The translations under genes and the position numbers were made by a program. Below are positions 15,305 through 23,640 of a stretch of DNA of 64,000 nt, one piece after another; the stretch's first letter is position 1; each line of letters starts with the position of its first letter. The stretch comes from Uliginosibacterium gangwonense DSM 18521 (GTDB taxonomy: Bacteria; Pseudomonadota; Gammaproteobacteria; Burkholderiales; Rhodocyclaceae). The notes beneath the pieces were generated by a model. The model worked only from the letters and a program-made list of their open reading frames with translations. It made no database searches and was not told the origin of the DNA. Location of the stretch: assembly GCF_000373965.1 (NCBI RefSeq), contig NZ_KB892837.1:904-64903 (forward strand), read 5' to 3'.

Positions 15305-16479
15305 AGCAGCCCCCCCTCTGACGCAATCTGCTCACCGTTGTGCCCTTCCCCCTTTGTCTCACCTTCGTCTTCCTCGGCTGCAGCAAGCGCGTGATCCTCG
15401 TAAATCTTGGCCAGCATGTCGAGTTCCTGGGCTGTTGCGTCAAGCCTACGCTTCGTGTGTTGCGGCAGCACTTCCCCTTTGAATATCTGGGACGGCACCA
15501 TGCCAAAGATTTGGGACACGGCTTCAACACGCTTCTTGGCGTCAGCATTCGCATTCGGCAGGTAGTCACTACGGCTGAGCGCACGCAGCTCTGGCCCACA
15601 CAACACCTTTTCGTAGCGGATCATTTCTTCGAAGAAGCTTCGCATGCTCCCGATGATGGGGCGCAGTGTGGTGCGCAATTCACTGTCGGGCATTTGTCCC
15701 TTGTTCACCATGGTCATCACGAGGCGTACGAAGTAGTCGTATTGAACGATCATCTCAGAGAGCATGTAGCCGTAGGAGGAGCGAAACTCCAGATTGAAGG
15801 TCTGCGGGGCGGAACTGCGTAGCACCTTATAGGTGAGCCCCTGCTCTTGCAGATCACTCAATTGCTTCTTGAATTCTTCCGTGGACGTTGCAATCGCACC
15901 CCTGATCTTGGTAATGAATTCATCCGCTCGCAATAGTGCCCAATCCGCGTACGGGTTATCAAAGCGGGACAAGTCATGCAGCATCTTGAGGACGGTGCCG
16001 ATGCGCTTGGCGCTGGGAATGGGCCGTGTGCCCTTCGCTGGATCACGACGACGACCCACGAACACTCGAAACGCATGCCGAGTGTGCAACACCATGGTGT
16101 CGCTCTCGCCATCGTCGCCATCCATGCGTGTTACAAGACGCCCCATGCGGTTGAGCATCTGTGTGTCCCGGTACGGCACCCTTGTATCTGCACCGTGATG
16201 CCCCTTTGAATCATCCAGCATCTTTTGAAGACGTTGCTTGCGATCCTGAAGTTCTTCCCAGCGCAGCAAATCTGGGTGCTTATTCAATTCTGCATCGGTG
16301 AGCAGATCCAGGTGACCCACTTGTTCTTCTTCCAACGCGATGGAATACCCATCAGGAAAAGGGGAATTCTTCTCCACGAAGAACCGCCCTGTGGGTGCTG
16401 GTGGAATTGCCTTGGTCGAAGCACCTGCTCTATCGCCAGTGCCTTTGGGGGCGGGAATGCCACGGTCTCTGGTATTCAT
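15301..16479 (-). CDS. TIGR03761/PFL_4669-like integrating conjugative element protein
   Basis: A 392-residue protein matching the PFL_4669 family of ICE proteins: conserved LHTRHAFRVFVGRRRDP (~136-152), NPYADWALLRADEFITKIR (~195-213), FNLEFRSSYGYMLSEMIVQYD. Relatives occur beside replication genes of PFGI-1/SPI-7-type elements; biochemical function is unknown. N-terminal ~50 residues and the C-terminal acidic tail (DEGETKGEGHNGEQ) are low complexity. Start 16479 has GGAGG six bases upstream and overlaps the preceding gene by four bases. Confidence 0.8.
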   Translation of the reverse strand: MNTRDRGIPAPKGTGDRAGASTKAIPPAPTGRFFVEKNSPFPDGYSIALEEEQVGHLDLLTDAELNKHPDLLRWEELQDRKQRLQKMLDDSKGHHGADTRVPYRDTQMLNRMGRLVTRMDGDDGESDTMVLHTRHAFRVFVGRRRDPAKGTRPIPSAKRIGTVLKMLHDLSRFDNPYADWALLRADEFITKIRGAIATSTEEFKKQLSDLQEQGLTYKVLRSSAPQTFNLEFRSSYGYMLSEMIVQYDYFVRLVMTMVNKGQMPDSELRTTLRPIIGSMRSFFEEMIRYEKVLCGPELRALSRSDYLPNANADAKKRVEAVSQIFGMVPSQIFKGEVLPQHTKRRLDATAQELDMLAKIYEDHALAAAEEDEGETKGEGHNGEQIASEGGLL

Positions 16480-17273
16480 TGTGAACCTCCGGTGGTGGGT
16501 GTAACAGGAAAGAGCCGTTGCAGTGCAGGCAGTGGTGTAATGCCAGGCAGTACATCGACCTCGGGTAATGGTGCTGAAAGTAAAGCACGAAGCACGTCAA
16601 GACAAACTCGGAAGCATGCTGTCCGGCTGCTGGAATCAAGCCTTTCAATCAAGCCTTGCTCTTCCAGGGTGTGAAGAGAGCGATGCACAGTCATGCTGGG
16701 TAACAATGCAGACTCAGCCAATGAACGACAACTGGCACTGACAATTCCATCATCATCCAGCATGGAACGGACTAGTGCAGACAGCACAGCAAATCGCGGG
16801 TAGTCATAACCGAGCTGACACAAGAGGATAATGCTGGGGCTGCTATTCTTGAAGTCAAAGGCCCAGCGTTCGCAAAGTACCGCCAATTGTTCCGTGTTCA
16901 CAAAACAATCAGGCAATGCATCATTTCGAATCCACTGCTTGAGTAGAGCTTCTGTTTCGAGACGGTATCGAATGTCGAAGTATGAGCGCCCACTTGATTT
17001 TAATAACCCGCTGTCGAGCAGCTTTGTGAGCACCCGGGCGGTGGTTCTGGCATCAATACCTAGGTTGCCTGCAATTCGTCTAGAACTGGTCTTAGTCCAC
17101 ACGACATCTGCCTGGTCGTGTAAAAGAGCCCAAATCACGTTGGCAATCGTGGAATCATTACGAAATGAAAGAAGCAAAGAGGAATATTGCTTCTCCACTG
17201 TATCGGATTGACACACTCGGACCGGTGGTCCGAGTGTGTCAAAACGGTACGGTTGTCGATTAACTGCGGTCAT
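16476..17273 (-). CDS. Winged-helix replication-type protein (265 aa)
   Basis: Contains two winged-helix-like units: residues ~35-110 (NVIWALLHDQADVVWTKTSS ... ARTTARVLTKLLDSGLL) and ~150-230 (FAVLSALVRSMLDD ... PSMTVHRSLHTLEEQGLIER). The helix-turn-helix layout resembles plasmid replication initiators and phage replisome organisers. Start 17273 has GGAGAG; the first ~22 codons carry the 35-bp dyad at 17208-17242, so either that site is inside the gene or the real start is a later non-ATG codon. Overlaps neighbours on both sides, indicating one operon. Confidence 0.65.
   Translation of the reverse strand: MTAVNRQPYRFDTLGPPVRVCQSDTVEKQYSSLLLSFRNDSTIANVIWALLHDQADVVWTKTSSRRIAGNLGIDARTTARVLTKLLDSGLLKSSGRSYFDIRYRLETEALLKQWIRNDALPDCFVNTEQLAVLCERWAFDFKNSSPSIILLCQLGYDYPRFAVLSALVRSMLDDDGIVSASCRSLAESALLPSMTVHRSLHTLEEQGLIERLDSSSRTACFRVCLDVLRALLSAPLPEVDVLPGITPLPALQRLFPVTPTTGGSQ
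17208..17242. repeat. Perfect 16-bp inverted repeat inside rep-like gene
   Basis: TTGACACACTCGGACC and GGTCCGAGTGTGTCAA flank a GGT spacer with no mismatch. It encodes residues ~11-22 of the 265-residue protein. Too long and perfect to be chance; candidate binding site (operator, origin dyad) or mRNA hairpin near the start codon. Confidence 0.75.
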
Positions 17274-18846
17274 TGGGTGCTCTCCAACTCATATTCCTCA
17301 TTGATTCTTTGAACAACGCGTTCCCACGCTTAGTCTCAGATTCGGCATTTGCTCTTGGGCCGGAATTAGCAAGACTTGATACCGGCTTGATCGGAGTTTG
17401 CTGGCGCCTACGTTCAAGCTCAGCCGCATTGTGAGCAGCACGCTCGCGGGCAGTTCTAACCTGAACAGCCAGCGTCGGCACGAAAGTTCCTGCCAGCGCA
17501 TTGCGAACGATGCCCCCAAGATAGCCCAACTGATTGCTGACCTTGCCACCGCGAGCGAGTTGTCCAACCCATTCATCCAGCACTTCTTGTCGCTTTTTAG
17601 GGTGTAGATCACAAACCATTAACTGTGCAGCCTGAGCTATTTCGTTCGGTATGGTTGGTGGGAGGATCAGTTCCATCATCAGTTCTGCCCTTTGCGTTTC
17701 TGATGCCAATGGTTCCTCGGTGGTCGGCTGCCCGAACTGAGATGGGTGTTGCGGGGTTTCGTCTTGAATCCCTTTCACACCACTACCACTACTCGACCGC
17801 TGAACACCTACAGGTGCCAATTCCCTTTGTAGTGGTTGTTTTGAAGGGGTTAACCCCCTTGTTGTAGTAAACCCTCTTATAGAAGTGCCCAAAGCAGCAA
17901 TCTTGTTTGCCGGTTTTGGCACATCCAGTTTGCCGGTTTCGGCACATCTGGAATGTGCACTTCCGCCATTCCAGTTTGCCGCTTTTGGCACATCTGGAAT
18001 GTACGTTTCCGCCATTCCTGCGTTATCAATGACTTGCGTTCGGTTTTGGACTCTGGAACCCAAGATCCGAACGATTTGCCTGAGATTCAGCTTGGTATAG
18101 AGGCGTGGTTGAACACCTTTGCTGGAACGCTCTTCGATCAAGCGTTGTGCCAAAAGCATTTTGCGTGCGGTACGCAAACTCTTGGTAGAACGGCCCACAC
18201 GTTCTGCAGCCAACCGCAGCGGCAAATCCAACCAGCCGTCCCCGACGTCGATTCGTGACTGAATCCGATCTGCCAGCTTTCTTTGCTGTAACAGATCAGA
18301 CAGGTAAAGCGCGGCAGCTGTGCTGCCTGTGATATCTGCGAACACGCGCAGAAATGCGATAGGCGTGCCAAGCAGACCTCGAACGATCTTGTCGTCCCAG
18401 GTCCATGATCCTTTGAACTGCTGGTGCAGGTGTTCTGATATTTTCTGGCCCAATACGTCGAGGTTTAGTCGGTAGTGCATCCGCGCAGGCACCCCGATCA
18501 GACGCTCTTCAACGCAACCAGACTGGCGCAACGCTTCCCGAGCAGTATCTTGCTCGTGGCGCGACAAGCCTGTGGCGGCTTTCCAGTCCTCACTCGTTTG
18601 CCAGAACCAGCCCTGGCGCTCGGGTCGCGTTGCCATGTAGGTACGCGTCCAGTAGAGCAAATGGCCCAACATCAGGGCGGCATTGGCTGAGCCCGTGACA
18701 TGACGCAACACGGGGTAAAACAGCACGTAGCGTTGCCCGAGGAGACGCAGCAACTGCTCTAGCTGCGCGGCCACGGGTAAGGCTTCAGGCTTCGACTCGA
18801 TAGAGGGAGGGCTTGGCGGTGGAGCCAGCTTTGAAATTGGCCTCAT
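17260..18846 (-). CDS. Replication initiator-like protein with two winged-helix units
   Basis: A 528-residue protein, the largest of three related genes and the best candidate for the element's STY4528-type replication protein. Two similar units are seen: ~30-145 (LLRLLGQRYVLFYPVLRHVT ... TGLSRHEQDTAREALRQSG) and ~155-265 (LLGTPIAFLRVFADITGSTA ... VGRSTKSLRTARKMLLAQRL). A proline/glycine-rich linker (~270-380) is encoded by the 23-bp repeat array; a helical C-terminal domain follows (MMELILPPTIPNEIAQAAQL). ATGA overlap with the upstream 147-residue gene, 14-base overlap with the downstream one. Rep function is inferred from fold and context. Confidence 0.7.
   Translation of the reverse strand: MRPISKLAPPPSPPSIESKPEALPVAAQLEQLLRLLGQRYVLFYPVLRHVTGSANAALMLGHLLYWTRTYMATRPERQGWFWQTSEDWKAATGLSRHEQDTAREALRQSGCVEERLIGVPARMHYRLNLDVLGQKISEHLHQQFKGSWTWDDKIVRGLLGTPIAFLRVFADITGSTAAALYLSDLLQQRKLADRIQSRIDVGDGWLDLPLRLAAERVGRSTKSLRTARKMLLAQRLIEERSSKGVQPRLYTKLNLRQIVRILGSRVQNRTQVIDNAGMAETYIPDVPKAANWNGGSAHSRCAETGKLDVPKPANKIAALGTSIRGFTTTRGLTPSKQPLQRELAPVGVQRSSSGSGVKGIQDETPQHPSQFGQPTTEEPLASETQRAELMMELILPPTIPNEIAQAAQLMVCDLHPKKRQEVLDEWVGQLARGGKVSNQLGYLGGIVRNALAGTFVPTLAVQVRTARERAAHNAAELERRRQQTPIKPVSSLANSGPRANAESETKRGNALFKESMRNMSWRAPNDRS
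17906..18020. repeat. Alternating 23-bp repeat array (iteron-like)
   Basis: Five contiguous 23-bp units, order A-A-B-A-B. A units begin TTTGCCGGTTTTGGCACATC (17906, 17929, 17975; 1-2 differences); B units begin AATGTGCACTTCCGCCATTC (17952, 17998). Because 23 is not a multiple of three, the encoded peptide does not repeat, which argues for a DNA-level role. A GGGGTTAACCCC palindrome and AT-rich sequence lie just outside (~17830-17880). Confidence 0.8.
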
Positions 18847-19286
18847 TCGCTACCCTGCTTTCGCTTACCGCTGGAGCTGGCCAATTCAGTTGCGTAATGC
18901 TGCATCAATGCATGCAGCCGCTGCGCATCAATCCGATAGAGCAAGGGGGCATTGCGTTGCGGCCGCTCCTCAAGAATTCCGAGCAGGCGCAAGCGTTTGC
19001 GAGCACCTTCCTGCTCACGTCGACTCAATCCTGTTTCATCCGTCCAGGCCTGCTGACTCTTGCTCCACCATTCAGATGGAGGCGTGCCCTCTTCTTCGAT
19101 GAAGTTCAATGCATAGGCAAGCCACAGCGCAGCACTGCAACTACCAGTAATATCAATATAGAGTCGGTGAAATACGATGGGCTTCTGCCCAAAGAGTGCA
19201 AGCAGAAGACTGGGGTCAATCGCAGGTGCGTCGTCCCCTGATTCATCTGCATGATGAACTGCATCAATCTTGTTTTGATTTCCCAT
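18843..19286 (-). CDS. Single winged-helix rep-like protein (147 aa)
   Basis: One copy of the unit found twice in the next gene: LLALFGQKPIVFHRLYIDIT, ITGSCSAALWLAYALNF, TGLSRREQEGARKRLRLLG. The shared motifs ([F/Y]-x-ITGS-x-xAALxL and TGLSR-x-EQ) show clear homology, so the three genes probably arose by duplication. Start at 19286 behind GGGACGAGAC, a sequence repeated before the next upstream gene. Possibly a DNA-binding regulator or partial Rep. Confidence 0.7.
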   Translation of the reverse strand: MGNQNKIDAVHHADESGDDAPAIDPSLLLALFGQKPIVFHRLYIDITGSCSAALWLAYALNFIEEEGTPPSEWWSKSQQAWTDETGLSRREQEGARKRLRLLGILEERPQRNAPLLYRIDAQRLHALMQHYATELASSSGKRKQGSE

Positions 19287-19316
19287 GTCTCGTCCCTGGG
19301 GAAATAGAATTGGGGT

Positions 19317-19886
19317 CTATCGCCGGTTGTCTGCCGACGCGCTGGGAGACGCGAACTCGTTGACCACATTCCACAATGTGCCAATCGAAAACTCGCGTTC
19401 GTATTTCTGGTGCAAGACGATCCACTGATCCTTAGGATTGACAGCGGTATCAGCACCAATTGCAGCCCAGGCTGCATGGATGGCTTCGCGCTGCTTTTCA
19501 CCAGGCATGGCGTAACGGCCACCCTTATTCGGCGGGCACAAGGAATCCTTCAGCTTCTGAAGTTCTGAGCCGGAAACGTGAAACAGCGTCATCAGCAAGC
19601 AGGCCGGTGCTTGGTGCGTGACGTAATACTCCAGGCGCTCTTTGTCTTTCTGCAGCTCGCCAACTGTTTGGATGGACAACATGAACGTTGCATCTTCCAC
19701 CTTAATGGAACAACGCAAGTTCATTGTGGAAAGCAATTCCAGGTTTTGTGCTGAGAGGCCCCGGAGTGCTTCCAGGGTTTCCATCGAAAACCCTGCTTCC
19801 AGCAGCTCAGGAAGGCGACCTTCCTCCAACAGCCTAAACACGTGCGATAGAAAAATCCGCTGTAAAAATTCGTCCTTAACCACCAT
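19317..19886 (-). CDS. DUF2857-like ICE protein
   Basis: A 189-residue protein in the position of DUF2857 of SPI-7-type ICEs (between parB and the STY4528-like genes). Seen: FLSHVFRLLEEGRLPELLEAG..., and a C-terminal helix-turn-helix-like region (QREAIHAAWAAIGAD, FSIGTLWNVVNEF). In other elements DUF2857 resembles FlhC-type regulators; that role is not proved here. Start 19886 follows GGGGGAC; the 22-codon extension to 19952 has no ribosome site and overlaps the parB stop region. Confidence 0.75.
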   Translation of the reverse strand: MVVKDEFLQRIFLSHVFRLLEEGRLPELLEAGFSMETLEALRGLSAQNLELLSTMNLRCSIKVEDATFMLSIQTVGELQKDKERLEYYVTHQAPACLLMTLFHVSGSELQKLKDSLCPPNKGGRYAMPGEKQREAIHAAWAAIGADTAVNPKDQWIVLHQKYEREFSIGTLWNVVNEFASPSASADNRR

Positions 19887-19953
19887 GTCTCGTCCCCCGA
19901 TGCTCAAAGTCAAATGCAGAAGGCTCCAGGCTGGAACCTTCCGCGAATACATG

Positions 19954-21753
19954 TCACTTCTGATTGGCTGACCAGGTGTGCTTGTCCCACACCCGGAATG
20001 CGTCGATGAAGTCTGCCCAGGCCTGCCCCGTAACGGGGTTGATCAACAGGTCTCGGAAATCGTCACGGTTCGGACGTAGGCAAACAGCCTCATGACTGTC
20101 AACACTCCCCAGAAACTGGTTTTGCCAGCGGACGATGAATGATTCAGGAGACATCGAGTCGACCAGAACTGCTTTGCGCCAGAGAGAGTCTTCAGGCAGC
20201 AGCTCAGCGAAATCTCTTTCCGTGTCACCCACCACCCCACCGAGTTGCCCGGAGAAATAGGCCAGCATCCTAAAAGCGGAAGCTCGAAGTTGCGTGGCTT
20301 CGGTACTAAGTGGATTACCTTCTTCATCCCCCAGATCCAGCATGGATGAACATTCACCGTTGAGAAGTTCAACCGGGAGATCCAACCAGAACACGTACGG
20401 CAAGCCAAGATATGGATCAGTGCACAACCATCTACGTGTAAAGGTCAAATCGCAAAAGCGATTGATGACTGCTTCAAAGCGTGCTGCAGCGCTATCGAGA
20501 TCCGTGACAGGGGCAATCGGTTCTTGTGACTGCTGAACAGGCGCACGCTTTTGTGGCTGACCACGGTTTTCTGCTTTCGTGGCATTGCCCTGATTTGTTC
20601 CGGCATTTTGTGGTTGAGGCGGTTCTGTTACTACAGGGTTCTCTTCTTTTCCGCTCACAGAAGCCAGGCTAGACTCCTCCTTACGCGTCTCAAGAACCCT
20701 TGGCGCTTCTTGAACGCCCGACATGATGTTTTGTAACTCGGCGGCACTGGCTGAAGCTCCAGCAGCAAGAAGCTGCTCAACAACGTTTGGAGCAAGACTC
20801 AGCGCTTCAGCAAAGGCAGTGGTCAGTTGCTGTATTAACTTGTCAAGTAGCGCACCCCGCAAGACCGATGCCTTCTTTGTTTCATCTTCATCATTCTGGG
20901 AGGCTTCACGTAACTCGAAAGAGAGTTCCGCGTATTTCTCTGCAGCTTTTGGAAGATAGATATCGGTAAATTCGGCCCGTTTAGCGGCAATGCTGGCTAG
21001 ATTTTCAAGGGTGGTTTGATGATTTCGTAGCGTGGTAACATTTTCTTTAGTCAGCCATGGACCTAGTTCTGACAGATGCGTCACCCCATAGTCGTATAGT
21101 GCGATTGTCCTCCTGACTACAGCCATGCCTTCGGACTTCGTTTCTTTTTCCATATCTGCAGCACTGAGAGAACGGCCAAGTTCTTTCTCACGCATGGAAC
21201 GGAAATTTATGATCGAAGTTGCTTTGTCAAACCAAGATACGTCGTCACGCAACGCGTTCTCAGCAATATGACTGAACAATGTACTTGATTCGCTTTTCCA
21301 TTGTTTGAAGACGACTTTCACCTTTCTAAAGCAAGGATCCTTCGTTTCCTCCCAAAGCTCACGCAAGATTGCGTAACGCGTGTTTTGTCCTCGAAATGGA
21401 ATGTAAAGTGTTTCTCCCGGACGCCGTGTGACAGTCAGCGTTCCGTCGATTCCTCGTCCACTGCTGATCGCTGCCTTGATCTCCTGGTATTTGGAGTTAA
21501 TTGCTTTCCTAGGATTGTGATCGTAGGGCTGCATCTGGTCGAAGATGTCAAGTTCCATCGTCGCACCATCCAGATCGTCGCCCTTTCGAATGCCGCCGTG
21601 CTCTGTGCCACCCGCCGAGACATGCAGGCTCGCGCCGATGTCGATCTGACCCTTCACCCGAAGTCCCGGACGCGGGAGTTTTCCTTTCTGTTCGAGGTTT
21701 TTTGCAACCTCAGGCAGTGACTTGGACTTTGGCACATAAACGGTATCACTCAT
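19954..21753 (-). CDS. parB: ParB-family partition protein of ICE
   Basis: A 599-residue ParB-like protein. The N-terminal ~200 residues carry the ParB core: PRKAINSKYQEIKAAISSGR, and GQNTRYAILRELWEET (the GxNTR CTP-binding box). Residues ~340-420 are a low-complexity Pro/Gln/Glu linker; the C-terminal ~170 residues are a domain seen in ICE ParBs. ATGA overlap with parA gives a parAB operon that would stabilise the element when it is excised or replicating. Unlike many SPI-7-type elements, no dnaB lies between parA and parB. Confidence 0.85.
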   Translation of the reverse strand: MSDTVYVPKSKSLPEVAKNLEQKGKLPRPGLRVKGQIDIGASLHVSAGGTEHGGIRKGDDLDGATMELDIFDQMQPYDHNPRKAINSKYQEIKAAISSGRGIDGTLTVTRRPGETLYIPFRGQNTRYAILRELWEETKDPCFRKVKVVFKQWKSESSTLFSHIAENALRDDVSWFDKATSIINFRSMREKELGRSLSAADMEKETKSEGMAVVRRTIALYDYGVTHLSELGPWLTKENVTTLRNHQTTLENLASIAAKRAEFTDIYLPKAAEKYAELSFELREASQNDEDETKKASVLRGALLDKLIQQLTTAFAEALSLAPNVVEQLLAAGASASAAELQNIMSGVQEAPRVLETRKEESSLASVSGKEENPVVTEPPQPQNAGTNQGNATKAENRGQPQKRAPVQQSQEPIAPVTDLDSAAARFEAVINRFCDLTFTRRWLCTDPYLGLPYVFWLDLPVELLNGECSSMLDLGDEEGNPLSTEATQLRASAFRMLAYFSGQLGGVVGDTERDFAELLPEDSLWRKAVLVDSMSPESFIVRWQNQFLGSVDSHEAVCLRPNRDDFRDLLINPVTGQAWADFIDAFRVWDKHTWSANQK

Positions 21754-22643
21754 GGCGCATCCCCTTCGTCCAGCTCAACAGCAAATGCTCCTTCACAAGC
21801 ATTTGCGACAAAGCCTTGAAGACTCGGGAAAAGCTCCCACACAAGTTGGTGCATCTTCAGCCCAGCCTTGGCTGGATCAATCCAGTGCACTGGAAGCCGT
21901 GCGGTGGCCGCATCACAATAGGCAACGGCATCAGGAATATAGGCCTCCAACATGTTTATGTTGGGGATCTTTCTACCATCCTGATTGCGATATTCCTCGC
22001 GCAAGTGCTGAGCCACCTGTTTGGCGTTCCGGGTGCGCGAGAGCTTGCATATGAGGACATGCAACTGCGGCACCGGCAAGCCGATCCGCTCACCTGGTGC
22101 AAGTTCCGCCAGTAGCCGCAATGTGCCACTGGCAAACTCACGCGCACTGATGATGTCAGGGGATACCGGTGAAAAGGCAAACGAGGAAGCAAAGACTGCG
22201 GTTTGTTGCAGTGCTCCGACAGCTCCTTGCGTATCGATCAACACCACATCGTAGCGTTCGTCAATCACAGGAGACTTAAGCGCATTCTTGAGTCGGAAGC
22301 TACGATCCACGCGGTCTGATAACCAAACTTCAAGAGATGCGTCTGGAACGTCAGAGCAAACAATGTCGAGGCACCCTTCGCTGGGCGCAATCGTGGAATC
22401 AGGGTGCAGCAGATCAATCCGCGAGATGTGATCCTCTGTCACCATCCCACTTTGAATCAGGTCGGTAAGACCATGAGGTGCCCGCGACGCTAACTTGTAG
22501 TAACGTGTCAGCGAGGGCTGTACGTCTGCGTCAATCAGCAGGACGCGAATTCCGAGGTCACATAGGAGGCCGGCGATGTTGGCCAGTGTGGTGGTCTTGC
22601 CTACTCCACCCTTGGTGGACAGTGCGGTGCCGATGATGGTCAT
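21750..22643 (-). CDS. parA: ParA-family partition ATPase
   Basis: A 297-residue ParA/Soj ATPase. The deviant Walker A is KGGVGKTTT (~residues 11-19), A' box LLIDADVQPSL, Walker B VVLIDTQGA. It would position the element DNA with ParB. Start 22643 follows GGGGGACAGG. It is the first gene of the long minus-strand operon; the dyad at 22758-22779 is a candidate operator or centromere. In SPI-7/pKLC102-type ICEs this gene lies close to one attachment site, consistent with the island ending just to its right. Confidence 0.9.
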   Translation of the reverse strand: MTIIGTALSTKGGVGKTTTLANIAGLLCDLGIRVLLIDADVQPSLTRYYKLASRAPHGLTDLIQSGMVTEDHISRIDLLHPDSTIAPSEGCLDIVCSDVPDASLEVWLSDRVDRSFRLKNALKSPVIDERYDVVLIDTQGAVGALQQTAVFASSFAFSPVSPDIISAREFASGTLRLLAELAPGERIGLPVPQLHVLICKLSRTRNAKQVAQHLREEYRNQDGRKIPNINMLEAYIPDAVAYCDAATARLPVHWIDPAKAGLKMHQLVWELFPSLQGFVANACEGAFAVELDEGDAP

Positions 22644-22757
22644 GCCTGTCCCCCTGCTTCAACTGAGGACAGATAGACTTCGGGCTGGGTACTACGAGAG
22701 TGGCCGGGTCTCTTTGCAGAGACGCAGCGCGATGTGATTGGTCGCATTGCTCGTCCT

Positions 22758-22779
22758 TTTGCGTAATGGTTTACGCAAA
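22758..22779. promoter_or_regulatory. Dyad upstream of parA (operator or parS candidate)
   Basis: TTTGCGTAA and TTACGCAAA separated by TGGT, 115 bases upstream of parA. Perfect symmetry and location fit autoregulation by ParA/ParB or a centromere-like site. I found no second copy in the window. Confidence 0.55.
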
Positions 22780-22977
22780 CGGCGAATGCGCTACTTGTTG
22801 ATTAGGTTATGAACTTGACCGATTCGCTCGGCCATTTGTTTATTATGTCAACTTTCTCATTGCCCTGGTTATCGCGGCAGGCCTCGCAAAAGAGGCAAAA
22901 ACCCGTCAAAAATCGAAGGCTAACTGCGGATCAACTGTCGCCGCATAAGCGAAGTACCGATCCCACTTTTTTGATTG

Positions 22978-23017
22978 TTAGGCTGACACAGCACAAGGCT
23001 GATCAGCCTAATTTTTT
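22978..23017 (+). terminator. Terminator-like hairpin
   Basis: TTAGGCTGA pairs with TCAGCCTAA and is followed by six T on the plus strand; a nested AGGCTGATCAGCCT palindrome overlaps. No plus-strand gene precedes it, so it may act on the minus strand after the 50-residue gene or be an orphan. Confidence 0.5.
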
Positions 23018-23044
23018 CAGGGTCTATCCCCGTCTCAACAAGCC

Positions 23045-23197
23045 TCAACTGTTGTCTCCATCACCGCCCCAAAGCAAAAGCGGCAGAACTCCGAAGAATT
23101 CCACCGCCTCGCGTACCTGTTTGCACAGAGAAAAAACCACGAATCCGCAAAAGCAAAGTACAAGAACGCTCGTAATCCGTTTCCATAAAACCCCCAT
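23045..23197 (-). CDS. Small single-span membrane protein (50 aa)
   Basis: MGVLWKRITSVLVLCFCGFV then VFSLCKQVREAVEFFGVL: a positively charged N-terminus, one ~20-residue hydrophobic helix and a cytosolic or periplasmic tail. Its ATG overlaps the Zot-like gene's TGA (TGATG), so translation is coupled. Size and placement fit a filamentous-phage minor or accessory protein, but it could equally be an ICE product. Confidence 0.55.
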   Translation of the reverse strand: MGVLWKRITSVLVLCFCGFVVFSLCKQVREAVEFFGVLPLLLWGGDGDNS

Positions 23198-23640
23198 CAA
23201 GACTTAGGCTTGCTCTTAAAATTCCCCTTGGTCTCTACTGATCCATCCATGCTGATCCAGCCCACAGGCGGCAAAGTCTGTGTATCAGCGCTGACGACCT
23301 GCTGAGCCTGCTGTTGTGGTGGCTGTTGTGTCGCCTGTTCGCCGGGCGGCTTGGTCTGCCAATCCACGAAATAGCCATTCTTGACCACAGCCCTACAAAA
23401 CGCGTCAGACGTCTCCAAACGTGTGCCTTGCTGTGTGTAGCAGGTGCAACGACTACTTGAGGCCACGCAGGCCGCAGGATACGACGCCGTAACAGGCTTG
23501 GTGACCTGATCGTATGCAGGTGCAGAGTATTGAAGGTTTTCAACTCGCGGTTTGTACTGTGCGACGTATTCGGCAGGTGTAAGAGCAGGTTGAGCGTCAG
23601 AACGTTGTTTGGCGCCCTGCTCCATCAAACCACGTTCCAT
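23197..23640 (-). CDS. C-terminal fragment of a Zot-like filamentous phage protein
   Basis: A 147-residue protein whose core CVASSSRCTCYTQQGTRL then FCRAVVKNGYFVDW matches the periplasmic C-terminal domain of Zot/gpI assembly proteins of inoviruses (conserved Cys pairs and CYTQQ). Full Zot proteins are ~350-400 residues with an N-terminal Walker ATPase and a membrane helix; both are missing here. So it is either a decayed prophage remnant or a reused domain: it keeps a ribosome site (GGGGGG) and a structured leader. The Gln/Pro-rich tail (QQPPQQQAQQ) is typical of the family. Confidence 0.65.
   Translation of the reverse strand: MERGLMEQGAKQRSDAQPALTPAEYVAQYKPRVENLQYSAPAYDQVTKPVTASYPAACVASSSRCTCYTQQGTRLETSDAFCRAVVKNGYFVDWQTKPPGEQATQQPPQQQAQQVVSADTQTLPPVGWISMDGSVETKGNFKSKPKS

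Noticed and set aside
17906-18020. CRISPR array
   Set aside because: Units are contiguous 23-mers without unique spacers, and no cas genes are present.
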